Under the pieces are notes generated by a model that made no database searches, had not been told where the DNA came from, and was given only the letters and a program-made list of their open reading frames with translations. Shown piece after piece: positions 10,832 to 19,931 of a stretch of DNA of 64,000 nucleotides; position 1 is the first letter of the stretch; every line of letters starts with the position of its first letter. This DNA is from Pseudoips prasinana (taxonomy: Eukaryota; Arthropoda; Insecta; Lepidoptera; Nolidae): the NCBI GenBank assembly GCA_951640165.1, contig OX621241.1:7016001-7080000 (forward strand). Reading direction: 5' to 3'. A program made the translations under genes and the position numbers.

Positions 10832-11792
10832 ATGAGTGAATCTAATGAAGAAATCCGATACATTTTAAAATTTTACTCCAAAAAAGGTAAAAATGCATGG
10901 CAAGCCGCGAAAAAAATTTGCGGTGTTTATGGACCTAGTGCAGTATCTGTGAGAGTAGCACAAATTTGGTTTAAGCGTTTTCAATCCGGAAATTTAGATG
11001 TCAAAGATGCAAGTCGCTCTGGTCGCCCTATTACGGATAAAATGGATGCCATTTTTGAAAAAGTGGAGCAAGTTCGGCAATATCAGTAGTTATGACGTAG
11101 TTGAAGAACTGTGAATTGACCACAAAACAGTTTTGGCGCATTTGAAAAAAATACTAGGTACAAAAAAAACTCGATATTTAGGTACCTCACGAGTTCACTG
11201 AAAGAAACCTAATGAACCGTGTACAAATTTTGTGATTCTTTACGACGTAGTGAAACCTAACCATTACTGAAGAAGCTGATAGCTGGTGATGAAAAGTGGA
11301 TCCGTACGTGATCCACTTTTCATCACCAGTAAAGGTTAGGTTTCAACAAGAACGTGCAAAAAAGGTCGTGGTCAAAGGCCGGTCAGGCAGGTCAACAAGG
11401 TGATGCTGTATGTGTGGTGGGATTGGAAGGGCATTATTCATTATGCGCTGTTACCATCAGGCAGGACCATTGATTCTGAAATCTACTGCGAACAACTAAT
11501 GAGATTAAAGCAAGAAGTTGAGAGAAAGCGGCCGGAATTAATCAACAGAAGGGGTGTGGTTTTTCATCATGATAACGCTAGACCTCACACATCTTTAGCC
11601 ACTCGGCAAAAATTAAGAGAGCTTGGCTGGGAGGTGTTAATGCATCCGCCGTATAGTCCCGACCTTGAACCATCAGATTTCCACCTGTTTCGGTCTCTTC
11701 AGAATTCTTTAGGCAGTGTCAGGTTAACATCACGAGGGGACTGCCAAAACCACTTCACGCGGTATTTCGATCAGGACCCAAAATTTCTATAG
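10832..11792 (+). pseudogene. mariner transposase pseudogene (DD34D)
   Basis: The N-terminal part (85 codons from 10832) has the mariner helix-turn-helix signature, with WQAAKKICGVYG and QIWFKRFQSGNLDVKD, then SRSGRPI. It ends at a TAG at 11087-11089. The C-terminal part (about 11400-11792) has WWDWKGIIHYALLPSG, the second catalytic aspartate in HHDNARPHTS, and the third aspartate region YSPDLEPSDFHLF. The first catalytic aspartate lies in the damaged middle: GATGAAAAGTGGATC at about 11288-11302 would read DEKWI but is caught in a palindrome. The last part ends early at DPKFL. Stops and frameshifts make this a clear pseudogene. Confidence 0.85.
11250..11345. repeat. inverted duplication inside the mariner
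   Basis: The inner arms CTGGTGATGAAAAGTGGATC (11283-11302) and its exact complement (11310-11329) surround a 7-base centre. The outer arms TGAAACCTAACC and GGTTAGGTTTCA (to 11345) extend the symmetry. The region overlaps the first catalytic site of the transposase. Confidence 0.85.
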
Positions 11793-11956
11793 CAGTGGGA
11801 TCATGTCCCTACCTTCTAGATGAAAAGTTATCGAACGAAATGGTACCTACATACTTTAGTTTAATGTTAATAAACTGTTTAAAATGAATTTTGATTTTCT
11901 TAAAAAATGCAAAGAAACTTTTTCTCCAACCTATTATGTTGAAGACGTTTGTCCTC

Positions 11957-11998
11957 AATATAATAAGTTGGAGAAAAAGTTTCTTCGCATTTTTAACG
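11957..11998 (+). mobile_element. solo mariner terminal repeat
   Basis: ATAAGTTGGAGAAAAAGTTT plus CTTCGCATTTTTAA matches the left end of the mariner at 10653 but nothing of the element follows. It stands about 25 bp beyond that mariner's right end, facing away from it, so it is the remnant of a second copy. Confidence 0.7.
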
Positions 11999-11999
11999 C

Positions 12000-12183
12000 A
12001 TGTACTAGGGAATTGATTCCCACTATCGTGAGTTACTTAATAAACATATAATTGACGGACACAAAACACACCCAGACTCAGAACAACTATTCCTGGACCA
12101 CACAAATAGTTGTTCTGCGGATAAAACGAACCCGAGACATAAAGTGGCGAGGCGACTGCCTTAACCACTGAGCCACACGTGCA
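12000..12183 (-). mobile_element. SINE-B copy
   Basis: In reverse: tRNA-like head (box A from TGTGGCTCAGTGG), stem ACAACTATT with its partner, CTGAGTCTGGGTGTG, and GTCCGTCAATTATATG. The B box is damaged (ATAAAACGAACCCGAGAC) and the copy is diverged. Confidence 0.75.
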
Positions 12184-12460
12184 GTCAATTCAGTATTATA
12201 CAAAAAATCTGCTACAGCAGAACTTGAGTTTAATCTATCGTAACTGGGCGATCACTTTTGGTTATAGCCCTCCGTAATGATTTTCATCAATATGAGACCT
12301 ACTTAGTTTGATTATTCGTCCCTAAAAAACCGTCCCCTACACATGAGGTTAGCCTGAGAAAAGTTAATGGTTTATAAACATTGCCAAGCCAGATCTAAAC
12401 TTTATAACGGTTAAACATTATCAACTAATAAATAAAGTATACATTGAGATTATCCTTCAA

Positions 12461-12846
12461 AAGTCCGATCTTAAATTGCTTTTCTGTTTAGGAGTCACGA
12501 TGTTACAAGTAAACAGTAACATTCAAACTTGGGACACATATAATTCTCAAAGGAATCAATATTATTATTATTAGACAGTCGCCTCACCGCTTCGTGTCGC
12601 GGGTTCTAGTCTATTTGTGTGACCCATAAATCGTTGTTCTGAGTCTGGATGTAATTTGTGTCCGTCTATTATATGTTTGTAAAGTATTCCGCGACACAGG
12701 GATTAGATTCCCTTGTGCAGGCGTTGTCTTTAAAAAAAAACAGAAGTCCGATGTAAATTGGTTTTCTGTTGGGAGTGACGATGTTACAAGTAAACAGAAA
12801 CATTCAAACTTAGAACGCATACAATTCTCAAAGGAGTCAATATCAA
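12461..12846. repeat. about 100-bp direct repeats flanking a SINE-B
   Basis: The arm 12461-12560 (AAGTCCGATCTTAAATTGC to TCTCAAAGGAATCAATAT) recurs at 12744-12846 with roughly 85-90% identity (ATGTTACAAGTAAACAG and ACATTCAAACTT are identical). The SINE-B lies exactly between them. This is far too long for an ordinary target-site duplication. Confidence 0.75.
12570..12740 (+). mobile_element. SINE-B copy, 5' truncated
   Basis: It starts at AGACAGTCGCCTCACCGC, keeps the B-box area GCGGGTTCTAGTC, and lacks the bases that form the left arm of the hairpin. It then runs through CTGAGTCTGGATGTAATTTG, GTCCGTCTATTATATG and GACACAGGGATTAGATTCCC to GCGTTGTC. Confidence 0.75.
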
Positions 12847-13148
12847 TACCTTCCTTAATGTCGTCGTTTCAACTCAATCAAAATCATTTAAATCCATTTG
12901 GGCATAACTGCTCACTAAACTACATATATTATAAAGTCCGTCGTACACATATCGAGCTCATAAGCAGCTTTACCGCTTTGCAGTGTCTGCACTTAGATTA
13001 TGTGGTATCGTGCAAGTTGTCGCCTCATTTACTGCTCCGTCTCACACGTTCTTAAGTGCTAAGATAATCTAGTTACGGCGAAACTACGTACTAACTCGTA
13101 TAATAATTATATTCTGTTTTTATCATATATGTATGATGTTTTTTTTTT

Positions 13149-13345
13149 AAAAAGACAACGCCCACATTAAGGAATATAATCCCAGTGTCGCGGGGTACTT
13201 TACAAACATAATAGACGGACACAAATTACATCCAGACTCAGAACAACTATTTATGGGTCACACAAATAGTTTTCCGGCGCGGGGCTCGAACCCGCGACAG
13301 GAAGCGGCGAGGTGACTGTCTTAGCCGCTGCGTCACACGTGCATT
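13149..13345 (-). mobile_element. SINE-B copy, full length
   Basis: In reverse it gives the head TGCACGTGTGACGCAGCGGC, a clean B box (GGGTTCGAGCC), the stem AACTATTTG with its partner AAATAGTTG, CTGAGTCTGGATGTAATTTG, and the 3' end with CGCGACACTGGGATTATATT and GTTGTC. About 195 bp. Confidence 0.85.
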
Positions 13346-13429
13346 CAAAATATAGTATAATGTCCTCCTAGCCGAATTTCGGCCACGGCGGCCAGTCTTC
13401 ATTGAAACTGGCCGCCATGGCCATGTGTG

Positions 13430-13615
13430 CGCAAACACAGGGGCACTTCTATTCCATCACTAAAGAAAGAGGTCACTAACAGGACGGACGATGACCATGT
13501 TGACCCACTGGCTTTATGTGCTCCCCGAGGCACGGGGGTATAATACCGCCAACTCCCAGACTTCGGGCTGCTAAACCTACATGCTAGACCAACGAGGCCG
13601 TCAAATCATATATGT
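13430..13615 (-). mobile_element. SINE-D-like element (tRNA-type head, weak)
   Basis: CACAGGGGCACTTCTATTCC, TGTGCTCCCCGAGGC and the end ATGCTAGACCAACGAGGCCG match in part the element at 49420-49682. Reversed, the end reads CGGCCTCGTTGGTCTAGC, a tRNA-like A-box region. The boundaries are approximate. Confidence 0.5.
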
Positions 13616-14562
13616 ACTACTAGAGAAGACATATCAAACATAAATTTCGCACCATTCATTGCGACCCCTTGACTACATTATATTGTACCAATAAAACAAA
13701 ATACATTGCCTTAATATAAATAAATAACGAACAACTTCAAATGTTATGATTTATCAATGGGTGAAATTTTTTCATTAACATGGGAAATTACTCACGTCTA
13801 TGTTTGTATTGAATCTTATCTTACATGCTAGACTAACGATGCCGTCAAATCATATATGTACTACTAGAGAAGAAATATCAAACATAAATTTCGCACCATT
13901 CATTGCGACCCCTTGACTACATTATATTGTACCAATAAAACAAAATACATTGCCTTAATATAAATAAATAACTAACAACTTCAAATGTTATGATTAACCA
14001 ATGGGTAATATTTTGATGTGAAACATCTATAGCCGCACGTAAAACAGATTTCTGGCGTGGCGACGCATGCCGTGGTTTTTTTTTTTTAGTTCCTATCACA
14101 ATATGTTCTTTTCGACTTCGACTTGACTTCGACTTTGACTTCGACTGCGACTTATACTTCGACTTCGACTGCGACTTATACTTCGACTTCGACTTCGACA
14201 TGACTTCGACTTCGACTTCGACTTCGACTTCGACTTCGACTTCGACTTCGACTTCGACTTCGACTTCGACTTCGACTTCGACTTCGACTTCGACTTCGAT
14301 TTCGACTTCGACTTCGACTTCGACTTCGACTTCGACTTCGACTTCGACTTCGACTTATACTTCGACTTATACTTCGACTTCGACTGCGACTTATACTTCG
14401 ACATCGACTTCGACTGCGACTTATACTTCGACTTCGACTTCTGCATATTACTTTTACAAAATAATGTCGAAGTTTCACATCTGCCAGGCGTCCCGTGACG
14501 GCTCACATTTTTTTCATTTACATGGGAAATTCCTCACGTCTGTGTTTGTATCGAATCTTATC
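13579..14562. repeat. 244-bp tandem duplication, second unit carrying an insertion
   Basis: The unit from ACATGCTAGACCAACGAGG to GAATCTTATC occurs at 13579-13822 and again from 13823. The second unit is interrupted at 14014, in its poly-T tract, by the element at 14015-14506, and resumes to 14562. Without the insertion the second unit is about 248 bp, so the first unit is an in-window empty site. Confidence 0.85.
14015..14506 (+). mobile_element. TTCGAC-array element, copy 1
   Basis: It has a fixed left end (GATGTGAAACATCTATAGCC, then CGCACGTAAAACAGATTTCT and a poly-T), a variable hexamer array at about 14108-14445, and a fixed right end (TCTGCATATTACTTTTAC, GATGTTTCACATC-like palindrome, GCGTCCCGTGACGGCTCACA). 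The array is mostly TTCGAC with TGCGACTTATAC variants near both sides. Matching ends flank different-length arrays at 36580-37211 and 51328-51838. The long open frames across the array in several frames are an effect of a 6-bp repeat, not proteins. Confidence 0.8.
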
Positions 14563-14932
14563 CTGAAGTATACACAGATTATACAGAAAGTAAAATGCGT
14601 ATTAAACGGTTCAGTAAATGGTTATAAACTATAATTATAGTAAAACTAATATTATAATTATAGTTTGATAAAATCCTCAATAAATCATACTAGTATCACC
14701 ATAGAGGTAATTTCCTTTAACAAAATATAGATATATGTATATGCTTATGTTCGCTTCCCAACCGCACTTAAATATAATATATGATTGATTTTAAAGCTGT
14801 CTGATTTTTTTAGGAAAGTTAAGGGGTAAATAACATTATCAAGCCAGTTCTAAACTATGTAGAAGTTAACAATTCAATTATCGTTATGTAAATGCGATAT
14901 ATTATTATCAAAAAACGTTTGGGAGTTGACAC
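14563..14932. other. no gene seen
   Basis: AT-rich sequence with a short palindromic patch at about 14630-14668 (ACTATAATTATAGT). Confidence 0.4.
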
Positions 14933-14946
14933 AGGCGAACAGCAAC

Positions 14947-15102
14947 CTTAGACGTTGCGGGGGGAGTTCAACACCTCACTCCCCCCCCCTAATGCGAGGA
15001 GGCCCGCAGTTATGGGCCAGCACCAGCCGGGGGTTGCGGAAGTATCGTATGTTCCCGCGACCCCCGGCGCAGGTGTGAGATGGAACACCGGGGTAAAAAA
15101 AA
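14947..15102 (+). mobile_element. R1-like LINE 3' end, 5' truncated
   Basis: A GC-rich 156-bp insert (GCGAGGAGGCCCGCAGTTAT, CGCGACCCCCGGCGCAGG, GATGGAACACCGGGG, then poly-A) in AT-rich DNA. It is flanked by a perfect 14-bp target duplication, AGGCGAACAGCAAC, at 14933-14946 and 15103-15116. The sequence is typical of the 3' UTR of lepidopteran R1-type LINEs. No coding part is left. Confidence 0.8.
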
Positions 15103-15116
15103 AGGCGAACAGCAAC

Positions 15117-15627
15117 ACTTAAAACTTATAACACCTTGATATTTAATGGATTCTAAATTTAAGAACCATTGCAACCCAGCATTCATTTCGGCCACAATAC
15201 TACAGATGACTAAGCATATATAAGTTTAGATCGCCTTTTTGAGATTAAGTTTTAGTATACCCAAACACCGGGTAAACTTCACTGAAATGCAGATTTATCT
15301 CAGAGGGATATTGCATAGTTAACAGTAACACCCTACTTAACCCCGACGGCATAAAATCAGTTAATCAAAGGGAGTTTAGGGTCCAACGTTGAAGGGTTAG
15401 GAGGGTATTTTATGAGGTTAATCATATTTTTAGTAATTGCATAATAAGCATATACAAATTCATGGTATACTATAAAGGAGGTAAATTTATGTCCTGGTCA
15501 AACTCAAGTCTCATTTTATGTTTGTTGATCTTTACTACTATTTGTAAGTATGTGTCAAAGAAGTATTGGTAATAGAGTAGAAAGTATTAATTCATAAACG
15601 TTGACATCAAAAATACAGATGGAGTAA
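15117..15627. other. no gene seen
   Basis: AT-rich sequence with no recognised motif. Confidence 0.4.
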
Positions 15628-15790
15628 CAATAATGTTCTGCAAAATTGTTCATACTTTGATCTGCTGTCACATTCCATCACAAACCCTCTCGCCAGAAGT
15701 GGAAATTTCATCTATATCTCCTGGATGAGTGGTCGTCTACCACCATACATTTCACAAAAAACTTTTTACCATCACCTTCCAAATTGCTGT
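15628..15790 (+). mobile_element. jockey-like LINE fragment (ORF2 3' end)
   Basis: CACATTCCATCACAAACCCT, CTCGCCAGAAGTGGAAATTT and GGATGAGTGGTCGTCTACCA match 28195-28325 of the LINE at 26652-28519 at roughly 80%. Both ends are lost. Confidence 0.75.
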
Positions 15791-15894
15791 ATTAACAATA
15801 AAATCAATTTAGGTATTTCAAAGTGTGTTAGCATTTCTTTTACAAAAAAAAAAGAATGTAATTCCTTCTGGACATAATATTTAATCATGTAATT

Positions 15895-17112
15895 TTAGTA
15901 AAATCTTGCACTTTACGCGATCTTAGGGTATTACCGAATGATAAACTGCACCTTGATCAACACATTGAGTCAATCTCAAAAAATGCATGTACCGACTTTA
16001 TAATGTGGTCCCCCATATAATTTAATAAGGCGAGCATCTACATATACCTTTACAAATTATTGGTAAGATCTCAACTTGAGTATCCAGAAGTCGCGTGAAT
16101 TTATTACCTAAAATATGAAGACAGTTTGGAAACAGTACAGTCCTAATTTCCGACCTCGATACACTACCAATGTCATCGAATTTATTCAACGTACAGTGAC
16201 TTACATCTCATCTAAAGATTAATTTAGGCAAAACACAAGTGGTACAATTTAATACATACCATGGCTCGGATTGCCCTTTAAATATAAGTTATGGTGATAA
16301 TCAAATAGAATCAGTTGAAAGCGTAAGGTTTCTGGGATTCATTTTGGACAAGCATTGTAGTTAGAAACAACATATACGTACATAACTACGTAGGTTACGT
16401 CACATCTCAACCAGGCAAACAGCCTTAAATGCATATCATGGGTATGTGTCTTCCATTCTGAGCTATGGCTTGATGCTGTGGGGGAATTCCGTAGAATTCG
16501 ATAGAGCATTTAACGTCCAAAAGAAATGCATAAGAGCTATTTGCAATAAACATTTCATGGAATTTTGTAAACCGCTCTTTAAATCTCTTAAGATTCTTCC
16601 TCTGCCTTGTCAGTACATAAAACAAACATGTATATTTGTCAAACAAAACCCGAAACAATTTGAATGGAAAACTACATCTCGAGGTTTTATCAAGTTATGC
16701 CTACCTATGATCAGGCTAGAATACTACAGACGCAACAGTTATTGTATGGCCATTCGATTATTTAATAAGTTACCGGAACCAATAAAACATCTACCACTCA
16801 CTAATTTCAAAATGCATATTACTCGCTGGCTTTTGGATAAATGTTTCTTACACTGTCGAGGAGTATCTGAACTACAGGACGCAGTGATTTGTAAATATTT
16901 GATTGTTAATGTGATATATTACTTTGTGTGTTAAATAATGTGTTAATAATTTAATTAATTGTATTGATATATTTTTTATTGTAGCTGAAATGTTATGGCG
17001 TGTAACGCCGAGAACTCGGCAGAATGTGATTGATCCGTCAATATTCTTGTAACAACTTTTATGTATACTCATATTCAGTAAATAAATGAATTGAATTTCA
17101 TTGAATTGAATT
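15895..17112 (+). mobile_element. LINE remnant (RT C-terminus and 3' UTR)
   Basis: Several frames in turn show jockey/CR1-like RT C-terminal text. One is SQLEYPEVA at about 16072, then LETVQS. Another is VESVRFLGFILDKHC at about 16314. From 16446 a 162-codon stretch follows, beginning SSILSYGLMLWGNS and containing VQKKCIRAIC and AIRLFNKLPEPIKHLPLTNF. It ends at a TAA near 16934. An A/T-rich 3' part ending in GAATT repeats (17085-17112) follows. Stops and shifts in the 5' half show long decay. A related C-terminus is at 63024-63150. The 5' portion may come from a second LINE. Confidence 0.6.
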
Positions 17113-17221
17113 ACTTATAATGTATAATTTAATGAAAGAGTTATATTGTATTACTCGCGAAATACCATATAATAATAATAATACCGTACGGTGAGTAATT
17201 TGAATAGCCTTCCTAGTGGCA

Positions 17222-17256
17222 ACTGCACGTGTGGCGCAGCGGCTAAGACTTCGCAA
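17222..17256 (+). mobile_element. SINE-B head fragment
   Basis: TGCACGTGTGGCGCAGCGGC followed by TAAGAC matches the first 30 or so bases of SINE-B. The rest is absent. Confidence 0.6.
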
Positions 17257-17342
17257 ACGTTCCTATTTCTGTTGTGTTTTGTAAAACTAGCGCTGGCGTC
17301 CACACTTCTCGTTGTCGCATACGTAGCAATTATAATAATTTA

Positions 17343-17451
17343 TTTATTTATAGAATAGAATAGAATAGAATACACTCAACAAAAATAATCGTCGCGACAC
17401 CACACTGTTCAATGCGAAATAGAAATGAAAATATCTGGCTTGCTTTCTATA

Positions 17452-17486
<35 letters not shown>

Positions 17487-17490
17487 GAAA
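17343..17490. repeat. microsatellites (TAGAA)n, (GA)n and (CAGA)n
   Basis: Four to five TAGAA units lie at 17353-17376. AGAGAGAG followed by CAGACAGACAGA lies at 17450-17486. No gene is associated; the 68-codon open stretch across the second tract is not supported. Confidence 0.7.
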
Positions 17491-18313
17491 CATAGCACGC
17501 CGCACAGCTGCAAAAAGTGTCGTGACAACTTTTCATTATATTTTTTTCCGTCTCGCCCCCTTTCACAACGCGCGATAAGGAACTTCGTTCCAATAAACCA
17601 ATACAGTATATTCGGAACTCAGAATAATTAGTTCATATTTATTTATGTATTTTACTTTTTAATTATATAAATTGGATCAAAATTGTTTATTTGTATAAGA
17701 TAATGTGTTATTGTTTGTTCACCCTAATAAACGCAATAAAAGTAATCTCAAAAATAGGAAATAATGAATTTAATCGTCCGGCGGGTCTCGAAGCAGCACC
17801 ATCATCATAAATTTGGTGTGCCAGTGACTAAATTCATTAAATTTATGATTTCTCATTTTCAAGATTAGATTAAAGCTTTGCATTGCGAATGATGCTATAA
17901 AATTCAAATTTACCAATAAAAATAAACACTCTTCGAACTTATAAAAGCTCTTCTGCCAGAGGCAAAAGGTTTACAAAAGTTAGTTAATGACAAATGACAG
18001 CAGAATTAGCACCAAAGCCTGACTAAATTGCCAAACTAAACTAAATCCTACCCATATATTACGCAGTTGGCAGTGGCCGTCGTTGGCGCGAAAGCCTTAT
18101 ACGTAATAATATAATCGGTATTGGCCAGCGGTCCATATAATGGAGTTGTAGTCCGATTAACGATCAATCTACTAAATTACTGTTTAACATGCAACGTTGA
18201 TGATCGTTGTGAGATTAACTTAACAAATAAGTAGGTATAGCTAGGAAGCACGGTACTATCCTTCTAATAAGAGAAAGTTTGTATGTTCATATCTATGTTA
18301 GGTCATCATACTA
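17491..18313. other. no gene; repeat fragment at 17835-17935
   Basis: Most of it is unassigned. About 17845-17925 reverse-complements to AGCATCATTCGCAATGCAAA and GAAAATGAGAAATCATAAAT, which recurs diverged at 45455-45530. This is an unidentified short interspersed repeat. Confidence 0.4.
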
Positions 18314-18362
18314 CTCTGTCAAGAAAGTACCGGGAAAAGATCAATAATATACAAAATGTTTG

Positions 18363-19745
18363 TTATTTATCTAAATTTATTTTATCACCTTCAAAGTATG
18401 CTCCTTCAGAAACGATACACTTACGCCAACGAATAATCCATTCATCAAAACATTTTTTAAACCCTGCTTTCGGAATTGAGTTCAGTTCTCGCCGCGAATT
18501 CTCCTTTATGTCTTCTACCGATTGAAAACGGGTACCACGAAGTGGTAATTTGAGTTTGGGAAAAAGAAAGAAGTCAGCTGGAACCATATCTGGTGAATAT
18601 GGTGGTTGCTGGATGGTATTTGTTGATTGTTTGGTCAAAATTCGTTCACAATGATGGCCTTGAGCGAAGGCGCATTATCGTGTTGCAAAATCCAAGAATT
18701 TTCTTTCCACAAATCTGGCCTTTTTCGTCGAATTTGCTCTCTTAAACGCCGCATAAATAATATTCTTTATTTACCGTTCGACCTTCCGATATGAATTCAG
18801 AGTGCACAACACCGCGATAGTCAAACAAAACAGTCAACATGACTTTGACTTTTGATCGACTTTGGCGTGGTTTTTTCGGTTTTGGTTCAGTTGGAAGGCG
18901 CCACTCCGAAGCTTGTTGACTAGTTTGCATGTCAAACTCGTAAACCCACGTCTCGTCACCAGTAACAATGCGTTTCATGAATGTTGGGTTGGAATTGACT
19001 CGTTCTACCATGTCCTCAGCGACTTTCATGCGATTGAGTTTTTGGAGAAAATTCAGATCTTTTGGGACTAGCCGAGCGGCAACATGTTTCATACCCAAAT
19101 GATTAGTTAAAATGGTACGAATCGACTCGTGAGATACAGAAAGTTCGGCGGCTATCTCTCTCAGAGTTGAATGAGGATTTTCAGTCACTATTTCCTATAC
19201 TTTTGCGATGTTAACTTCAGTTGTTTAAGAGAGGTAGGGCACAGCGTTCATTCGCTCAAAGAGCAGCCTGACTGGGGAAGTACCTCCACCTTACAGAAGA
19301 CATTCCTTAATAATAGCATTAATAATTTAATGTTGTGTTTCTGAGTGTGAGTAAGGTCGCCAGAGCTCATCGGGGTGGGGGGAAGGGTCAGCAACACTTG
19401 TTTGCTGACTCTTAAAGGCCGGCAACGCACCCGCGACTCCTCTGGTGTTGCGAGTGTCCATGGGCGGCGGTGATCACTTACCATCAGGTGACCCACTTGC
19501 TCGTTTGTCGACATCTGACATAAAAAAAAAAAAAAAGTTGTAGACGTTGATGGCCTACCAGAGCGAGGCAAATCTTTCATCACATCTCGACCGCTTTTGA
19601 ACGCTTTGAACCACTCATAAGCACGAGTTTTTGATAAAGTCGATTCACCGTAAGCCTTCTGTAACATTTTCAGTGACTCCGAACACGAAATTCCATTAGC
19701 GATGCAAAATTTAAGACAAACTCTTTGTTCGATATTTTTGTCCAT
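18363..19745 (-). pseudogene. mariner-superfamily transposase, SINE-disrupted
   Basis: The N-terminus (19745 down to 19542) shows EQRVCLKFCIANGISC, AYEWFKAFKSGRDV and LPRSGRPSTSTT. A SINE-T then interrupts, and the frame resumes at EVNIAKV. The middle part, 19188-18742, has TLREIAAELSVSHESIRT (second helix-turn-helix), VAARLVPKDL, the first catalytic aspartate in TGDETWVYEFD, and FDYRGVVHSEFISEG. A frameshift near 18745 separates the second aspartate region (HDNAP), and another near 18640 separates PPYSPDMVPADFFLF with the third aspartate. The last part reads to YFEGDKINL. Spacing from the second to third aspartate is compatible with DD34D. The insertion and frameshifts make it inactive. Confidence 0.85.
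19225..19535 (+). mobile_element. SINE-T copy, full length, with TSD
   Basis: It starts TTAAGAGAGGTAGGGCACAG and ends in about 14 A's. It is flanked by AGTTGT at 19219-19224 and 19536-19541, a target duplication inside mariner codons for threonine. This is the best reference copy in the window: about 310 bp, no clear tRNA-like boxes, tail shared with the jockey-like LINE. Confidence 0.9.
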
Positions 19746-19931
19746 TATGAAACTCGCAATACACACTATATATGATATTACTAAAACCTATTTAATATAA
19801 ATAACAGATGCAACTCAAACTCCGCGCCAAAATGGAAAACAGTTGTGCCAATCTAACAACAAGAAAAAAAACAAAAATTTGAATTTGGAACCATAAACAA
19901 ATCATCCATTCCCGATACTTTTTTGACTGAA

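Larger units (their letters stand above)
10653..11932 (+). mobile_element. mariner-like element, broken
   Basis: The element is bounded by inverted repeats: AGTTGGGGAAAAAGTCTTTT at the left and the complement of GTTGGAGAAAAAGTTTCTTT at the right (about 11905-11932), next to TA. It is about 1.28 kb, the usual mariner size. Inside are two transposase pieces (10832-11089 and 11400-11792) separated by a damaged middle that carries an inverted duplication. It cannot encode a working enzyme. Confidence 0.85.
18314..19931 (-). mobile_element. mariner-like element split by a SINE-T
   Basis: The terminal repeats are TCTGTCAAGAAAGTACCGGG at the left and the complement of TCAGTCAAAAAAGTATCGGG at the right, close to TA dinucleotides. 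Without the 311-bp SINE-T the element is about 1.3 kb. It holds a decayed transposase on the minus strand. Confidence 0.85.

Noticed and set aside
13917..14634. Long open frames rich in SKSKSK, RSRSRS or TSTSTS over the hexamer array
   Set aside because: A 6-bp repeat without stops is open in several frames on both strands. These are not RS-domain proteins.
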